Assembly: GCF_009857535.1 (NCBI RefSeq) | Contig: NZ_WWCS01000005.1 | Span: 124,001-188,000, forward strand | Source of the DNA: Duganella margarita | GTDB taxonomy: Bacteria > Pseudomonadota > Gammaproteobacteria > Burkholderiales > Burkholderiaceae_D | DNA length: 64,000 bases | Direction: 5' to 3' | Part shown: positions 1-7,204 of the stretch, in pieces | How positions within the stretch are numbered: position 1 is the first letter of the stretch | Layout: the number at the start of each line of letters is the position of its first letter | Translations under genes and position numbers: made by a program | The notes under the pieces: model-generated | Databases searched by the model: none | What the model was told of the DNA's origin: nothing | Seen by the model: only the letters and a program-made list of their open reading frames with translations

Positions 1-246
1 GGCGACGTTCGCCTCGGGGAATTTGCCGATGTCTTCAGCGACGATGGAATCGCGCACGCCGATGGCTTGCTGCTTCAGGTTCAGCGCTTTTTGCAGGCTG
101 GAGCGGAAGCCGGTAACGACCACGGTGGTGCCGGGATCTTCGGCGGCGGCCGGCGGTTCCGCTTGTGTTGCCTGGGCCGAGGCCGCAGGCGCATACATGG
201 CCGCCAAAGCGAGCGGAACCATGGTCTCCATTATTTTCTTTTTCAT
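1..246 (-). CDS. TonB-dependent receptor, N-terminal part (cut by window edge)
   Basis: The first 82 residues of an outer-membrane TonB-dependent receptor; the rest lies left of the window. Residues 1-25 form a signal peptide (basic start, hydrophobic core, small residues before AQA). A TonB-box-like stretch TTVVVTGFR follows at about 40-48. The plug begins with SLQKAL, DSIVAEDIGKFPEANVA, typical of the large receptors that import oligosaccharides and are found in Xanthomonas, Caulobacter and Oxalobacteraceae. The ATG at 246 is the only start that keeps the signal peptide intact. Its substrate cannot be told from this fragment. It resembles the receptor at 21745-24708 in the TonB box and early plug. 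Confidence 0.9.
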   Translation of the reverse strand, partial: MKKKIMETMVPLALAAMYAPAASAQATQAEPPAAAEDPGTTVVVTGFRSSLQKALNLKQQAIGVRDSIVAEDIGKFPEANVA

Positions 247-632
247 GTCGTCCTCAGTCGGTTAGTTCTGGGCGGGTGCAGGTTGTCTGATGACCTGTCA
301 CGGTCAAGACTAGCCATTTCGGCAAGCATGGGCAACACGCCAGGGAAAACGTTTTATTGCAGTGCGGCAGAGGTGCGGCGAGGGTGATTTCGCTATGAAA
401 TCAGAGGATTTTGATGGTGTGGTTAGCCTGAAAAACGTGGCGATGGGCAGTTTTATACACTCAGGTATGCCGACATCGTATAGGCCAACGCAAATTTTCC
501 ATACGTCGATGTGGGGAAAAACTGACGCGCCATTTCACAGTCGCGTCCGCGCCGGAGAGACCGCTTGCGTACGATCAGCTCGATCTTGCGCAGGCGTGTT
601 ACAACAGGGATCGCTCTGAGAAAGGATGCGCT
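247..632. other. Intergenic region upstream of the receptor gene
   Basis: No gene is supported in these 386 bases. They must hold the promoter of the receptor, read leftwards, and the upstream region of the decayed gene at 633. A perfect 10-bp dyad AAAACGTTTT with a central CG lies at 346-355, about 100 bp from the receptor start. LacI-family regulators of glycan loci often use CG-centred dyads, so it is a possible operator, but a 10-bp match is weak. Short frames here lack ribosome sites and family features. Confidence 0.4.
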
Positions 633-1009
633 ATGCGTCGTTGGCTGGTTTGCTTTTTAATTGCACTGCCGTCTATCGGACTCGGCAGCACTTGCTATGG
701 CACGGTTGCGCAGGGCAAAACCTTCGTCTACGGCGAGACCGGCCTGGCGCAAGGCGGGCCGATCCGGCCGCATAAAACCCACCAGGCCGGATTGTCGGTG
801 GATTTTATGGTGCCGGTGCTGAACGCCGCCGGCGAATCGGTGCCGCTGCCGGGTAATGTCAGCAACCAGTTCGGCTACGGCATCGAGTTCGACCAGGCCG
901 GCAGATTTGAAGATCTGCGGATTGACTACGTCTGCACTTCATGAAGGAACGGCCATGGATACGGCACGACGAGCACTATCACGTGGATTTCGCGGTGGCG
1001 TGCCGGTAA
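633..1009 (+). pseudogene. Decayed LAS-type murein peptidase (MepA-like) gene
   Basis: Reading from ATG 633 gives a signal peptide and then the N-terminal half of a LAS-fold peptidase, with the zinc-site motif HKTHQAGLSVDF. The frame stops at 942-944. The family's C-terminal motif, RPWIRHDEHYHVDF with the final zinc ligand, follows at once in another frame (about 944-1009, ending TAA). The central part joining these motifs, roughly 60 residues in homologues as I recall them, is missing. This is best explained by an internal deletion with a frameshift. MepA-like enzymes cleave peptide crosslinks in peptidoglycan in the periplasm. The truncated 103-residue product would lack a full zinc site. 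A sequencing error could explain the frameshift but not the missing centre. Confidence 0.7.
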
Positions 1010-1016
1010 AAACAAA

Positions 1017-1051
1017 AAAGCCGTAAATCATTTAGTATGATTTACGGCTTT
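1017..1051. terminator. Strong hairpin, bidirectional terminator candidate
   Basis: A 15-bp perfect stem (core arms AGCCGTAAATCAT at 1019-1031 and its complement at 1037-1049) closes a 5-nt loop. An A-run lies on the left, so the minus-strand transcript ends in a T-rich tract. It separates the decayed peptidase gene from the genomic island. Confidence 0.7.
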
Positions 1052-1054
1052 CGG

Positions 1055-1083
1055 AATCTTGGTGGGATAGGTGGATTTGGACC
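1055..1083. other. Candidate distal attachment site of the genomic island
   Basis: These bases resemble the 3' end of the tRNA-Met gene read on the plus strand (from about 5622): about 26 of 30 aligned positions agree with one gap, including CTTGGTGG and GATAGGTGGA. Integrases that enter tRNA 3' ends leave such a partial copy at the far end. The match is imperfect and the T-arm stem is not kept, so this would be a diverged attachment site rather than a tRNA. Confidence 0.5.
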
Positions 1084-1195
1084 TCGCGAAAGTAAGCCTT
1101 ATCCTGATTGGGTTTCTTCACCTCGCGAAAATGCATATACCGAAATACATACCCTAATAATCTGTTGGTCCTGCTTGCGATGTTGAACGGCGCGA

Positions 1196-1498
1196 CTAAG
1201 GCAGGTCAAGTTGGCTCTCCGGCGCTGTCGTTGGCGGACTGCGAAGGTCGAACAGTGCGCGGTCGTCCGGGCGCGTAAGCACCTCGTCCATCATCGCGAG
1301 AAGGCGCGCTTGCGGCCATTCGCCTCGTTCGACTTTAGCTAGGATCGCGGCACCGATCAAGATTTTTCTTCGAGTATCTTCTGTGCGTTTGCGTTTCGAA
1401 TCCTCCGTGCGTTTGCGGGCTTCGATCTGTTGGCGTTGCGCCTTGAGCTTTTTGAGCCGAGTTTCGGCTGCCTCAATACGGGTGTCGATGGTTTCCAT
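1196..1498 (-). CDS. Small mobilization accessory protein (TraD/MobC-like)
   Basis: A 100-residue, highly charged protein. Residues 1-45 are rich in Lys, Arg, Glu and Gln and should form a coiled coil. Residues about 45-90 (RRKILIGAAILAKVERGEWP through DDRALFDL) match the small TraD-like proteins encoded beside MobA/MobL relaxases. It is divergent from the relaxase gene at 1705 with the oriT between them, the usual arrangement. Its likely role is to help assemble the relaxosome at oriT. The family name is from memory of this pattern. Confidence 0.7.
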   Translation of the reverse strand: METIDTRIEAAETRLKKLKAQRQQIEARKRTEDSKRKRTEDTRRKILIGAAILAKVERGEWPQARLLAMMDEVLTRPDDRALFDLRSPPTTAPESQLDLP

Positions 1499-1606
1499 AG
1501 CATCTCCTTGATCGGGCTATGCGTTATTAAAGCCGATCCGCATGCATAGTGAGTGAGCCAGCGCAAGGGCGGTTCACGCCCGATGCGCAACCCCGAAGCG
1601 AACAGC

Positions 1607-1642
1607 AAGGGCGCACTTAGCGTAATCCCCTGCAGGGATTAC
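1607..1642 (-). other. Origin of transfer (oriT), IncQ/RSF1010 type
   Basis: On the minus strand an inverted repeat (8-bp arms at 1635-1642 and 1622-1629, 5-nt loop) is followed directly by GCTAAGTGCGCCCTT, complement of 1607-1621. IncQ-family oriT sites, cut by MobA-type relaxases, have the same order: an inverted repeat, then a core close to TAAGTGCGCCCT. The nick is expected inside TAAGTGCG|CCCT. The site lies about 60-100 bp before the relaxase start. Seen: core, repeat, position. Known: the IncQ layout. Inferred: function. Confidence 0.8.
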
Positions 1643-1704
1643 CGTGCGGTCGCTGCGCGACAAAGTCAAAAACACAGACAACGACAACACCAACGGCGAA
1701 CACC

Positions 1705-2811
1705 ATGGCGATCTATCATCTGTCGGTGAAGGTTATCGGCCGTGCAGCTGGTCGCAGCGCGACCGCTGCCGCCGCCTATCGTGCGGCCGAAAAGATCGTC
1801 GATCAGCGCACTGGCCTCGTGCATGATTTCACCCGCAAGCGCGGTGTTGAACATACAGAGTTAGTGTTACCCGGCGGCACGCATGCCAGTCGCACCGACT
1901 TCTGGAACCGTGTCGAAACGCACCATAAGCGCGGCGACGCAGTGCTAGCGCGCGAAGTCGAAATCGCGTTGCCCGATGAACTGACGAAGGACGAACGACG
2001 CACGCTGGCCACAGCGTTCGCACGCGAACTCGCAGACCGCTACAAAGTGGCCGCTGACGTCGCGGTCCACGCACCCAGTCGCGAAGGCGACGAACGCAAT
2101 CACCATGCGCACATCATGTTATCGGCTTGCTCCGTTGGCGAGGACGGAACCCTCGGGAAGAAGGCAGTAGAACTTGATCCGATTCATTGCCAGCGGCACG
2201 GACTCGGGAACATGGCTGATCGGGAGCGCGCGCGATGGGAGGAAATCGTCAATGTGCAACTCGAGCGCGCCGGGCATGCGGCCCGAGTAGATCATCGTAG
2301 CCTCCAGGCGCAGGGGATTGATCGTGTTCCGACGAGTCATCTCGGACCAGCGGTCGCCGGAATGAAGAGACGCGGGGCATCCAGCGACGTTGGACAACGT
2401 ATCGCGAACGAAGTGGCGGATCATCTGAAGCGCGCACGCGAGATGGGAGAGCTTGAGCGGCATGCGTGCGTATTGGATCAATCGATCATCGATGCGTCCA
2501 GCGATCTCGCAGCGGCATTGCGGGATCGTGAGGAGATGGTGCAGCTAAAGGCCAACGTTGGTACAGGGAAGGCCAGTTTCCGAAGCCAGTTCAAACAGCA
2601 TCAGGAGGCCGAAGGTGCTAAGGACGCACTTATGGCCTTTAGGGCGTTTCAAGTGGAGCAGGCATACGAGCTCGCGAAGGAGCATGCGCAGCGAGAAGCG
2701 AGCGCGCAGGAATTGGCGCGTCAAAGAGCCGAAGCACAGACAAGGGCCGGGCGCATGCGAGACGGTTCGAAATTGCCGCGTGAGCGTGGTGGCCCTTTGC
2801 ATAAGCGGTAA
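1705..2811 (+). CDS. mobA: MobA/MobL-family relaxase
   Basis: A 368-residue conjugative relaxase that would nick oriT and pilot the strand into the recipient using another element's transfer channel. The start MAIYHL is the hallmark of the MobA/MobL family. Tyr25 (AAAAYRAAEK) matches the catalytic tyrosine of RSF1010 MobA. The three-histidine metal site is H122, H134 and H136 (RNHHAHIM). The stretch ERAGHAARVDHRSLQAQGID near residues 190-210 is also typical. The C-terminal 130 residues are charged helix; RSF1010 MobA's fused primase domain is absent. It lies downstream of oriT, divergent from the accessory gene, and is followed after 22 bp by a membrane protein gene. Confidence 0.9.
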   Translation: MAIYHLSVKVIGRAAGRSATAAAAYRAAEKIVDQRTGLVHDFTRKRGVEHTELVLPGGTHASRTDFWNRVETHHKRGDAVLAREVEIALPDELTKDERRTLATAFARELADRYKVAADVAVHAPSREGDERNHHAHIMLSACSVGEDGTLGKKAVELDPIHCQRHGLGNMADRERARWEEIVNVQLERAGHAARVDHRSLQAQGIDRVPTSHLGPAVAGMKRRGASSDVGQRIANEVADHLKRAREMGELERHACVLDQSIIDASSDLAAALRDREEMVQLKANVGTGKASFRSQFKQHQEAEGAKDALMAFRAFQVEQAYELAKEHAQREASAQELARQRAEAQTRAGRMRDGSKLPRERGGPLHKR

Positions 2812-2833
2812 CGATGATTTCATCGGAGGTGAA

Positions 2834-3487
2834 ATGGACGTGTCGACACAGATATACGGCTTGATGGCCGTGGCGGAAGAACAGCAGAAAGCGATTGCCG
2901 CCGCGCTGGATGGCTTGACGCAAGAGCGTAGAACCCTAGAAGTATTGCGGGCGGACCTAGTCAAACAGTACGCGGCGATTAAAACCACGAGACAGGAAAC
3001 GATCTCGACTATTCAGAACGCGACAGAGGAGGCGACTCGCGACGCCGTGACGCGTTCTATCACTGGTATCTCGCACGTTGTTGTAGATGAGTTTCGCGAA
3101 AACTGGCAGCCATTTTTGGCCGAGGCGCATACGTCTACAGCGACCATGAGTGCGGCGGCGGGTGACGTGACATCTGTCATGAGGTGGTTCACCTGGCGTT
3201 GGTCGACGCTGTTGTGCTGTTTTCTAGCAGGCGTGTTTCTGCTGACCTGGTTGGGTACCACGGCTATGATTGCAAGCCAGCGTGGCGAAATCCGAGGCCT
3301 ACAAAACGAGCGTGCGGCGTTGGCGTCGGAGGTTGTGAAATTGCAGCAGCAAGCCGATGCGTGGTCTACTAAGGGAGGGCGTGCGAAGCTGCAGGTGTGT
3401 GGACCCAAGCGGCGCTTGTGTGTGCGCGTCGACAAGCAGGGTGCTTATGGCGCGGGCGCGGATTATTTTGTCCTAAGCGGCTATTAG
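2834..3487 (+). CDS. Coiled-coil membrane protein, probable mobilization accessory
   Basis: A 217-residue protein. The ATG at 2834 is chosen because GGAGGT precedes it closely; longer readings run back into the relaxase gene. Residues about 10-70 form a helical coiled-coil region. One membrane segment spans about 123-147 (STLLCCFLAGVFLLTW). A short second coiled coil (about 148-172) and a basic C-terminal tail follow. It is probably in the relaxase transcript. IncQ plasmids encode MobB, a membrane protein that helps the relaxosome dock with the secretion channel; the position and topology suggest a similar role, but I see no sequence match. Confidence 0.7.
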   Translation: MDVSTQIYGLMAVAEEQQKAIAAALDGLTQERRTLEVLRADLVKQYAAIKTTRQETISTIQNATEEATRDAVTRSITGISHVVVDEFRENWQPFLAEAHTSTATMSAAAGDVTSVMRWFTWRWSTLLCCFLAGVFLLTWLGTTAMIASQRGEIRGLQNERAALASEVVKLQQQADAWSTKGGRAKLQVCGPKRRLCVRVDKQGAYGAGADYFVLSGY

Positions 3488-3643
3488 CTGATCGCTAGGG
3501 ATGGCAACTAGCCTAGACCGTGCACTGCAGCACCAGTCGTAAACGCCCCGTTGCGGACGTTCGCGGTTCTACGAAGCGGTCGCTCAACAAACTAGCTTAG
3601 CAGCGCCGTTAGGCGTGGGCTGCAGCATCGGTCAGGTTGCCGT

Positions 3644-4057
3644 TCAAAAAATTACTAACACGCATCTACCGTTGTCCATTTCCACAAACGTTAGCACTAA
3701 GTTTCCGATAGGGTAGTGTTCGGCCTGCACTTCGATTTTTACCGTCGGCTGTTGGTGCGATGTCGTCAGATTTCCAGCCTCGGAAACGGATGCAACAGAA
3801 ACCAGTCTTGGGGTGGAGAGCAGACCGAGAAATTTCATGCCGCTTAGGCTTCCGGGGCCTCCCTTTTCTGACAATGCACCGCAAACCATGCGATTCCATG
3901 TCGCTGCATCATCGTTCTGATAGGCGTCAACAAGTCGATAGGACTTGTCGAGAATGGCCTCCGCCCCTGGTGGAACGAGCGGGCGGCCATCAGCTGCGGC
4001 AGCTTTGCCTATGATGAGGGTGGACAGAATCAAAAATTTAAGAAGTTGTCTATTCAT
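3644..4057 (-). CDS. Secreted protein of unknown function
   Basis: From ATG 4057 this encodes 137 residues: a signal peptide (MNRQLLKFLILSTLIIGKAAA, cut near AAA-DG) and a small exported domain of about 115 residues. A TTG at 4075 in the same frame is possible but would add six polar residues before the signal peptide. I do not recognise the mature domain; it has one cysteine near position 60 and one near the end. It is cargo of the genomic island, convergent with the membrane protein gene and upstream of the integrase in the same direction. Confidence 0.6.
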   Translation of the reverse strand: MNRQLLKFLILSTLIIGKAAAADGRPLVPPGAEAILDKSYRLVDAYQNDDAATWNRMVCGALSEKGGPGSLSGMKFLGLLSTPRLVSVASVSEAGNLTTSHQQPTVKIEVQAEHYPIGNLVLTFVEMDNGRCVLVIF

Positions 4058-4191
4058 TCGAATCAATTCATCCAAGCGTTACCCAAGTATCGATATATGT
4101 AACTTTTCGCACTCCTCGCGCGATGTTCGGCGATGGAGCGTTGGAACCCGCTCCAGTGTTGAGTGAGATAGCAATTTTCTCATACGATCAA

Positions 4192-5457
4192 TCACGTGTG
4201 GATTTTAGTTGTCCGCTCCGCATCGGCGGCTTTCTGGGCAATTTGATCGAGATAGTCGGCGTAGTCCTGCATCATTTTCTTGCGTTCATCGAGGAACATG
4301 GCGCGGTCGTAGGCTTCTCCGTAGATGTCTCCTGAAAGGTGGGCCAGCTGCCGGTCAACGACTTCGTGACGGTAGCCAAGGCGCTCTTTGAGTACGCCCA
4401 TTGCCAAGCTGCGGAACCCGTGCCCTGTCATGCGGCCGGTATAACCCATTCGCTTGAGCGCGGCGAGGATCGCCCAATTGCTGGTTGGGCGGCTGTGGTC
4501 GTTTCGGTTAGGGAAGAGGTACTCGTTGCCACCTGTGTGCGAGTGCAATTCGCGAAGAAGCTCCCAGCCCTGGCGCGGAAGGTGGACATGGTGATCGACC
4601 CGGCGCGGGTTGATTTTCCTTTTACCCATTTTCATGCGGTGCCATTTGATGATCCAGACTTGTTTGTCGAAGTCGATCTCCGACCATGGCGTCTCCGTCA
4701 ATTCGCTGGTGCGGACGAAGACCAACAGCATCAGCCGGATCATGATCCGGGTCTGCATCATCATGGAGTATTCATGCTTGGTTAAGAGGCGCAGGAATTC
4801 CGGCAGTTCATCTGGCGTAATAGCCGCATGGTGGCCGCGCGCACGAACCTTCAGGGCGCCGCGCAGGCTGGGGATTGGGTCGAATTCAGCCTGGCCGGTC
4901 GCGATGGCGTAACGGAAAACCTGGCCGCAGAACTGGCCGCATCGGCGCGCCATTTCCACTGCGCCGCGTTTCTCGATACGGCGTAGCACATCGAGCATCA
5001 ACGGCGCTTTGACCTCACTGATGGGAAACTTGCCGATGAGCGGAAAGACGTCCTTCTCAAGACGGTGAAGGACATTCTTCGCGGTATTGTCTTTCCAGCT
5101 GTCGGCTTTGTTGGCATGCCAATCGCGGGCGACGTTCTCGAATGTGTGCGAAGCGTCCATTGCGGACTGGAGCTTTTCAAGGCGACGCGCCTGCGCCGGA
5201 TCTTTGCCGATCGCGAGCAGGTGTTTGGCTTTTGCGCGCCGCTCGCGTGCCAGAGCCAGCGATACAGCAGGGTATGCGCCAAAGCTCAAGCAATTTTGTT
5301 TACCGTTGGCTTGCTGGTAGTTCATGCGCCAGATCTTCGATCCGGTCGGATTCACTTCAAGGTACATACCGGCCCCGTCCGCCAGCTTGTAACGTTTGGG
5401 CTGGGGCTTTGCGTGTCTGACCTGGATGTCGGTCAATGGCAATACGCGCCTGGGCAT
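4192..5457 (-). CDS. Tyrosine integrase, P4 type, of the genomic island
   Basis: A 421-residue site-specific recombinase. The N-terminal DUF4102-type arm-binding domain covers residues 1-90 (PLTDIQVRHAKPQ, LADGAGMYLEV). A SAM-like core-binding domain follows (about 105-200), then the catalytic domain. Catalytic residues are intact: R249 (FVRTSEL), H346 and R349 (GHGFR), H373 and the nucleophile Y383 (GEAYDRA). P4-type integrases commonly enter tRNA 3' ends. Here the gene starts 170 bp from the tRNA-Met 3' end, pointing inward, so it should catalyse integration and excision of the island. Confidence 0.95.
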   Translation of the reverse strand: MPRRVLPLTDIQVRHAKPQPKRYKLADGAGMYLEVNPTGSKIWRMNYQQANGKQNCLSFGAYPAVSLALARERRAKAKHLLAIGKDPAQARRLEKLQSAMDASHTFENVARDWHANKADSWKDNTAKNVLHRLEKDVFPLIGKFPISEVKAPLMLDVLRRIEKRGAVEMARRCGQFCGQVFRYAIATGQAEFDPIPSLRGALKVRARGHHAAITPDELPEFLRLLTKHEYSMMMQTRIMIRLMLLVFVRTSELTETPWSEIDFDKQVWIIKWHRMKMGKRKINPRRVDHHVHLPRQGWELLRELHSHTGGNEYLFPNRNDHSRPTSNWAILAALKRMGYTGRMTGHGFRSLAMGVLKERLGYRHEVVDRQLAHLSGDIYGEAYDRAMFLDERKKMMQDYADYLDQIAQKAADAERTTKIHT

Positions 5458-5556
5458 GTTTTTAAGGTATACCGTTTGAAGGTATATCGATTGTCCCTAA
5501 AAACATACCTCTAAAATTGATGGACATCAAAGGACGTGCGTGGACGTTTACGAACA

Positions 5557-5594
5557 AAAAACCCGCCGTCTCACTGGGAGAAGGGCGGGTTTTT
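5557..5594 (-). terminator. Terminator of the tRNA-Met transcript
   Basis: Arms AAAAACCCGCC (5557-5567) and GGCGGGTTTTT (5584-5594) form a GC-rich stem. On the minus strand, the direction of the tRNA, it is followed by a T-run, a standard rho-independent terminator about 30 bp beyond the tRNA 3' end. It lies on the island side of the junction, so it may have arrived with the island and rebuilt the tRNA's 3' end. Confidence 0.85.
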
Positions 5595-5626
5595 GAAACT
5601 TCGTCAAACGGACTGAAGTAAATTCT

Positions 5627-5703
5627 TGGTGGTGATAGGTGGACTTGAACCACCGACCCCAGCATTATGAATGCTGTGCTCTAACCAACTGAGCTATATC
5701 ACC
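5627..5703 (-). tRNA. tRNA-Met (CAT), elongator type
   Basis: A 77-nt cloverleaf with encoded CCA. The acceptor stem is GGTGATA/TATCACC with discriminator A. The D-arm is GCTC..GAGC, the anticodon loop TTCATAA gives CAT, and the T-arm is GGTGG TTCAAGT CCACC. The body matches elongator tRNA-Met better than tRNA-Ile2 (compare the gene at 54121). Its 3' end is the insertion point of the island. Confidence 0.93.
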
Positions 5704-5716
5704 TGCAACGCGAAGC

Positions 5717-5745
5717 ATTATCGGGGATGGCGCCCGGACTGTCAA
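5717..5745 (-). promoter_or_regulatory. Sigma-70 promoter of tRNA-Met
   Basis: On the minus strand a perfect TTGACA (complement of 5740-5745) is followed after 17 bp by GATAAT (complement of 5717-5722). Transcription should begin near 5710, just before the tRNA 5' end at 5703. Confidence 0.85.
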
Positions 5746-5853
5746 GAACGCCCCCAAACTTTTTTGAAAAAAATGCCCGTTAGCGTGCGGCGGTCGTCAA
5801 AACGTTGGCATATTGGTATTCTGACCGCATAACCATTTTTCAATGGAGGCGAT

Positions 5854-6258
5854 ATGGCCACCAATATCTTCATCAATCTGCCGGTGCGGGATCTGCAGAA
5901 GTCGATCCATTTCTTCACCCATCTGGGCTACAGCTTCAATCAGCACTACACAGATGACTCCGCCACTTGCATGATCGTGGACGAGAATATCTTTGTGATG
6001 CTGCTGACCGAGACCCGCTTCAAGGAGTTTACGCCCAAGCCGATCAGCGACGCGCACACGTCAACCGAGGTGCTGGTGTGCTTGCAGGCGCCGTCGCGCG
6101 ACGCGGTGACGACGCTGGTTAGCAAGGCTATCGAGGCCGGCGGCCGCACCTACAAGGAGCCGCAAGATCGCGGCTTCATGTATGGCCACGGCTTCGAGGA
6201 TCTCGATGGCCACCTGTGGGAACTGGTGTATATGAGCGGCGAGTTGCCGACGGACTAA
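5854..6258 (+). CDS. VOC-superfamily (glyoxalase/bleomycin-resistance fold) protein
   Basis: A 134-residue cytosolic protein of the vicinal oxygen chelate fold. The start [21 protein letters not shown], the central strand and the end [15 protein letters not shown] are typical of the family's paired beta-alpha-beta-beta-beta units. The late DGHLWEL supplies the usual metal-ligand glutamate. Members range from lyases and dioxygenases to antibiotic-binding proteins, so the substrate is unknown. GGAGG stands seven bases before the ATG. The stop overlaps that of the convergent miaA gene by four bases. Confidence 0.9.
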   Translation: MATNIFINLPVRDLQKSIHFFTHLGYSFNQHYTDDSATCMIVDENIFVMLLTETRFKEFTPKPISDAHTSTEVLVCLQAPSRDAVTTLVSKAIEAGGRTYKEPQDRGFMYGHGFEDLDGHLWELVYMSGELPTD

Positions 6259-7202
6259 GCGAGGCGCCCGGCAATTTGCGCCAGCATGGTGCTGGCCGGG
6301 TCCGGCGCCAGGCAGTCGAGCACCACGCGATCGGGCATTGAACGCAGCCAGGTCAGCTGGCGCTTGGCCAGCTGGCGCGTGGCGATGATGCCGGTTTCGC
6401 GCATGGTCGGATAGTCAATGGTGCCATCCAGGTATTCCCACGCCTGGCGGTAGCCCACGCAGCGGATCGACGGCAGGCCCAGATGCAGGTCGCCGCGCCG
6501 GCGCAGCGTTTCCACTTCGGTGATCAGGTTACCGTGCGGGGATTGTTCCAGCATGATATCGAAGCGGCGCGCAATGCGCTGATGTAGCACCGCACGGTCG
6601 GACGGCTCCAGCGCAAACGACAGCAGCTCAAACGGCAGTTCGGTTTTCTCGCGCAGCGCCAGCAGCTCGGACATCGGCTGGCCGCTCAGCGCATGGATCT
6701 CCAGCGCGCGCTGGATGCGTTGCGAATCGGCCGGCGCCAGGCGCCCCGCGGTTTCGGGATCGACGGCGGCCAGGCGCGCATGCATGGCAGGCCAGCCGAT
6801 GCGGGCCGCTTCCTCATCCAGCGCGGCGCGCACGGCGGGATCGGCGCCCGGCAGGTCGTCCAGCCCATCGGCCAGGCCTTTGAAGTACAGCATGGTGCCG
6901 CCCACCAGCAGCGGCAGTTTGCCGCGCGCGCTGATGTCTGCCACCAGCCGCAGCGTGTCCTTGCGAAACTGCGCCACCGAATACGCGTCCAGCGGATCGA
7001 GAATGTCGATCAGGTGATGCGGCGCGGCGGCCAGTTCCTCCCTGGTCGGCTTGGCGGTGCCGATGTCCATGCCCTGGTAGACCAGCGCCGAATCGACGGA
7101 GATGATTTCGGACGGGATGCGGGCCGCAATCGCCAGCGCGGAGGCGGTCTTGCCCGACGCCGTCGGCCCCATGATGGCGACGGCCAGTGGTTTGGTGCTC
7201 AT
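6255..7202 (-). CDS. miaA: tRNA dimethylallyltransferase
   Basis: MiaA adds a dimethylallyl group to A37 of tRNAs that read codons starting with U, the first step to ms2i6A. The 315-residue length is normal. The P-loop GPTASGKT lies at 12-19, the catalytic region at [17 protein letters not shown], and the tRNA-binding part includes [13 protein letters not shown]. It starts two bases after the mutL stop, so mutL-miaA form an operon, an order common in proteobacteria. Confidence 0.97.
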   Translation of the reverse strand: MSTKPLAVAIMGPTASGKTASALAIAARIPSEIISVDSALVYQGMDIGTAKPTREELAAAPHHLIDILDPLDAYSVAQFRKDTLRLVADISARGKLPLLVGGTMLYFKGLADGLDDLPGADPAVRAALDEEAARIGWPAMHARLAAVDPETAGRLAPADSQRIQRALEIHALSGQPMSELLALREKTELPFELLSFALEPSDRAVLHQRIARRFDIMLEQSPHGNLITEVETLRRRGDLHLGLPSIRCVGYRQAWEYLDGTIDYPTMRETGIIATRQLAKRQLTWLRSMPDRVVLDCLAPDPASTMLAQIAGRLA

Positions 7203-7204
7203 GA

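Noticed and set aside
1081..1131. Direct repeat ACCTCGCGAAA (1081-1091 and 1120-1130)
   Set aside because: Two 11-bp copies near the island end could be protein sites, but the number and length are too small to support a call.
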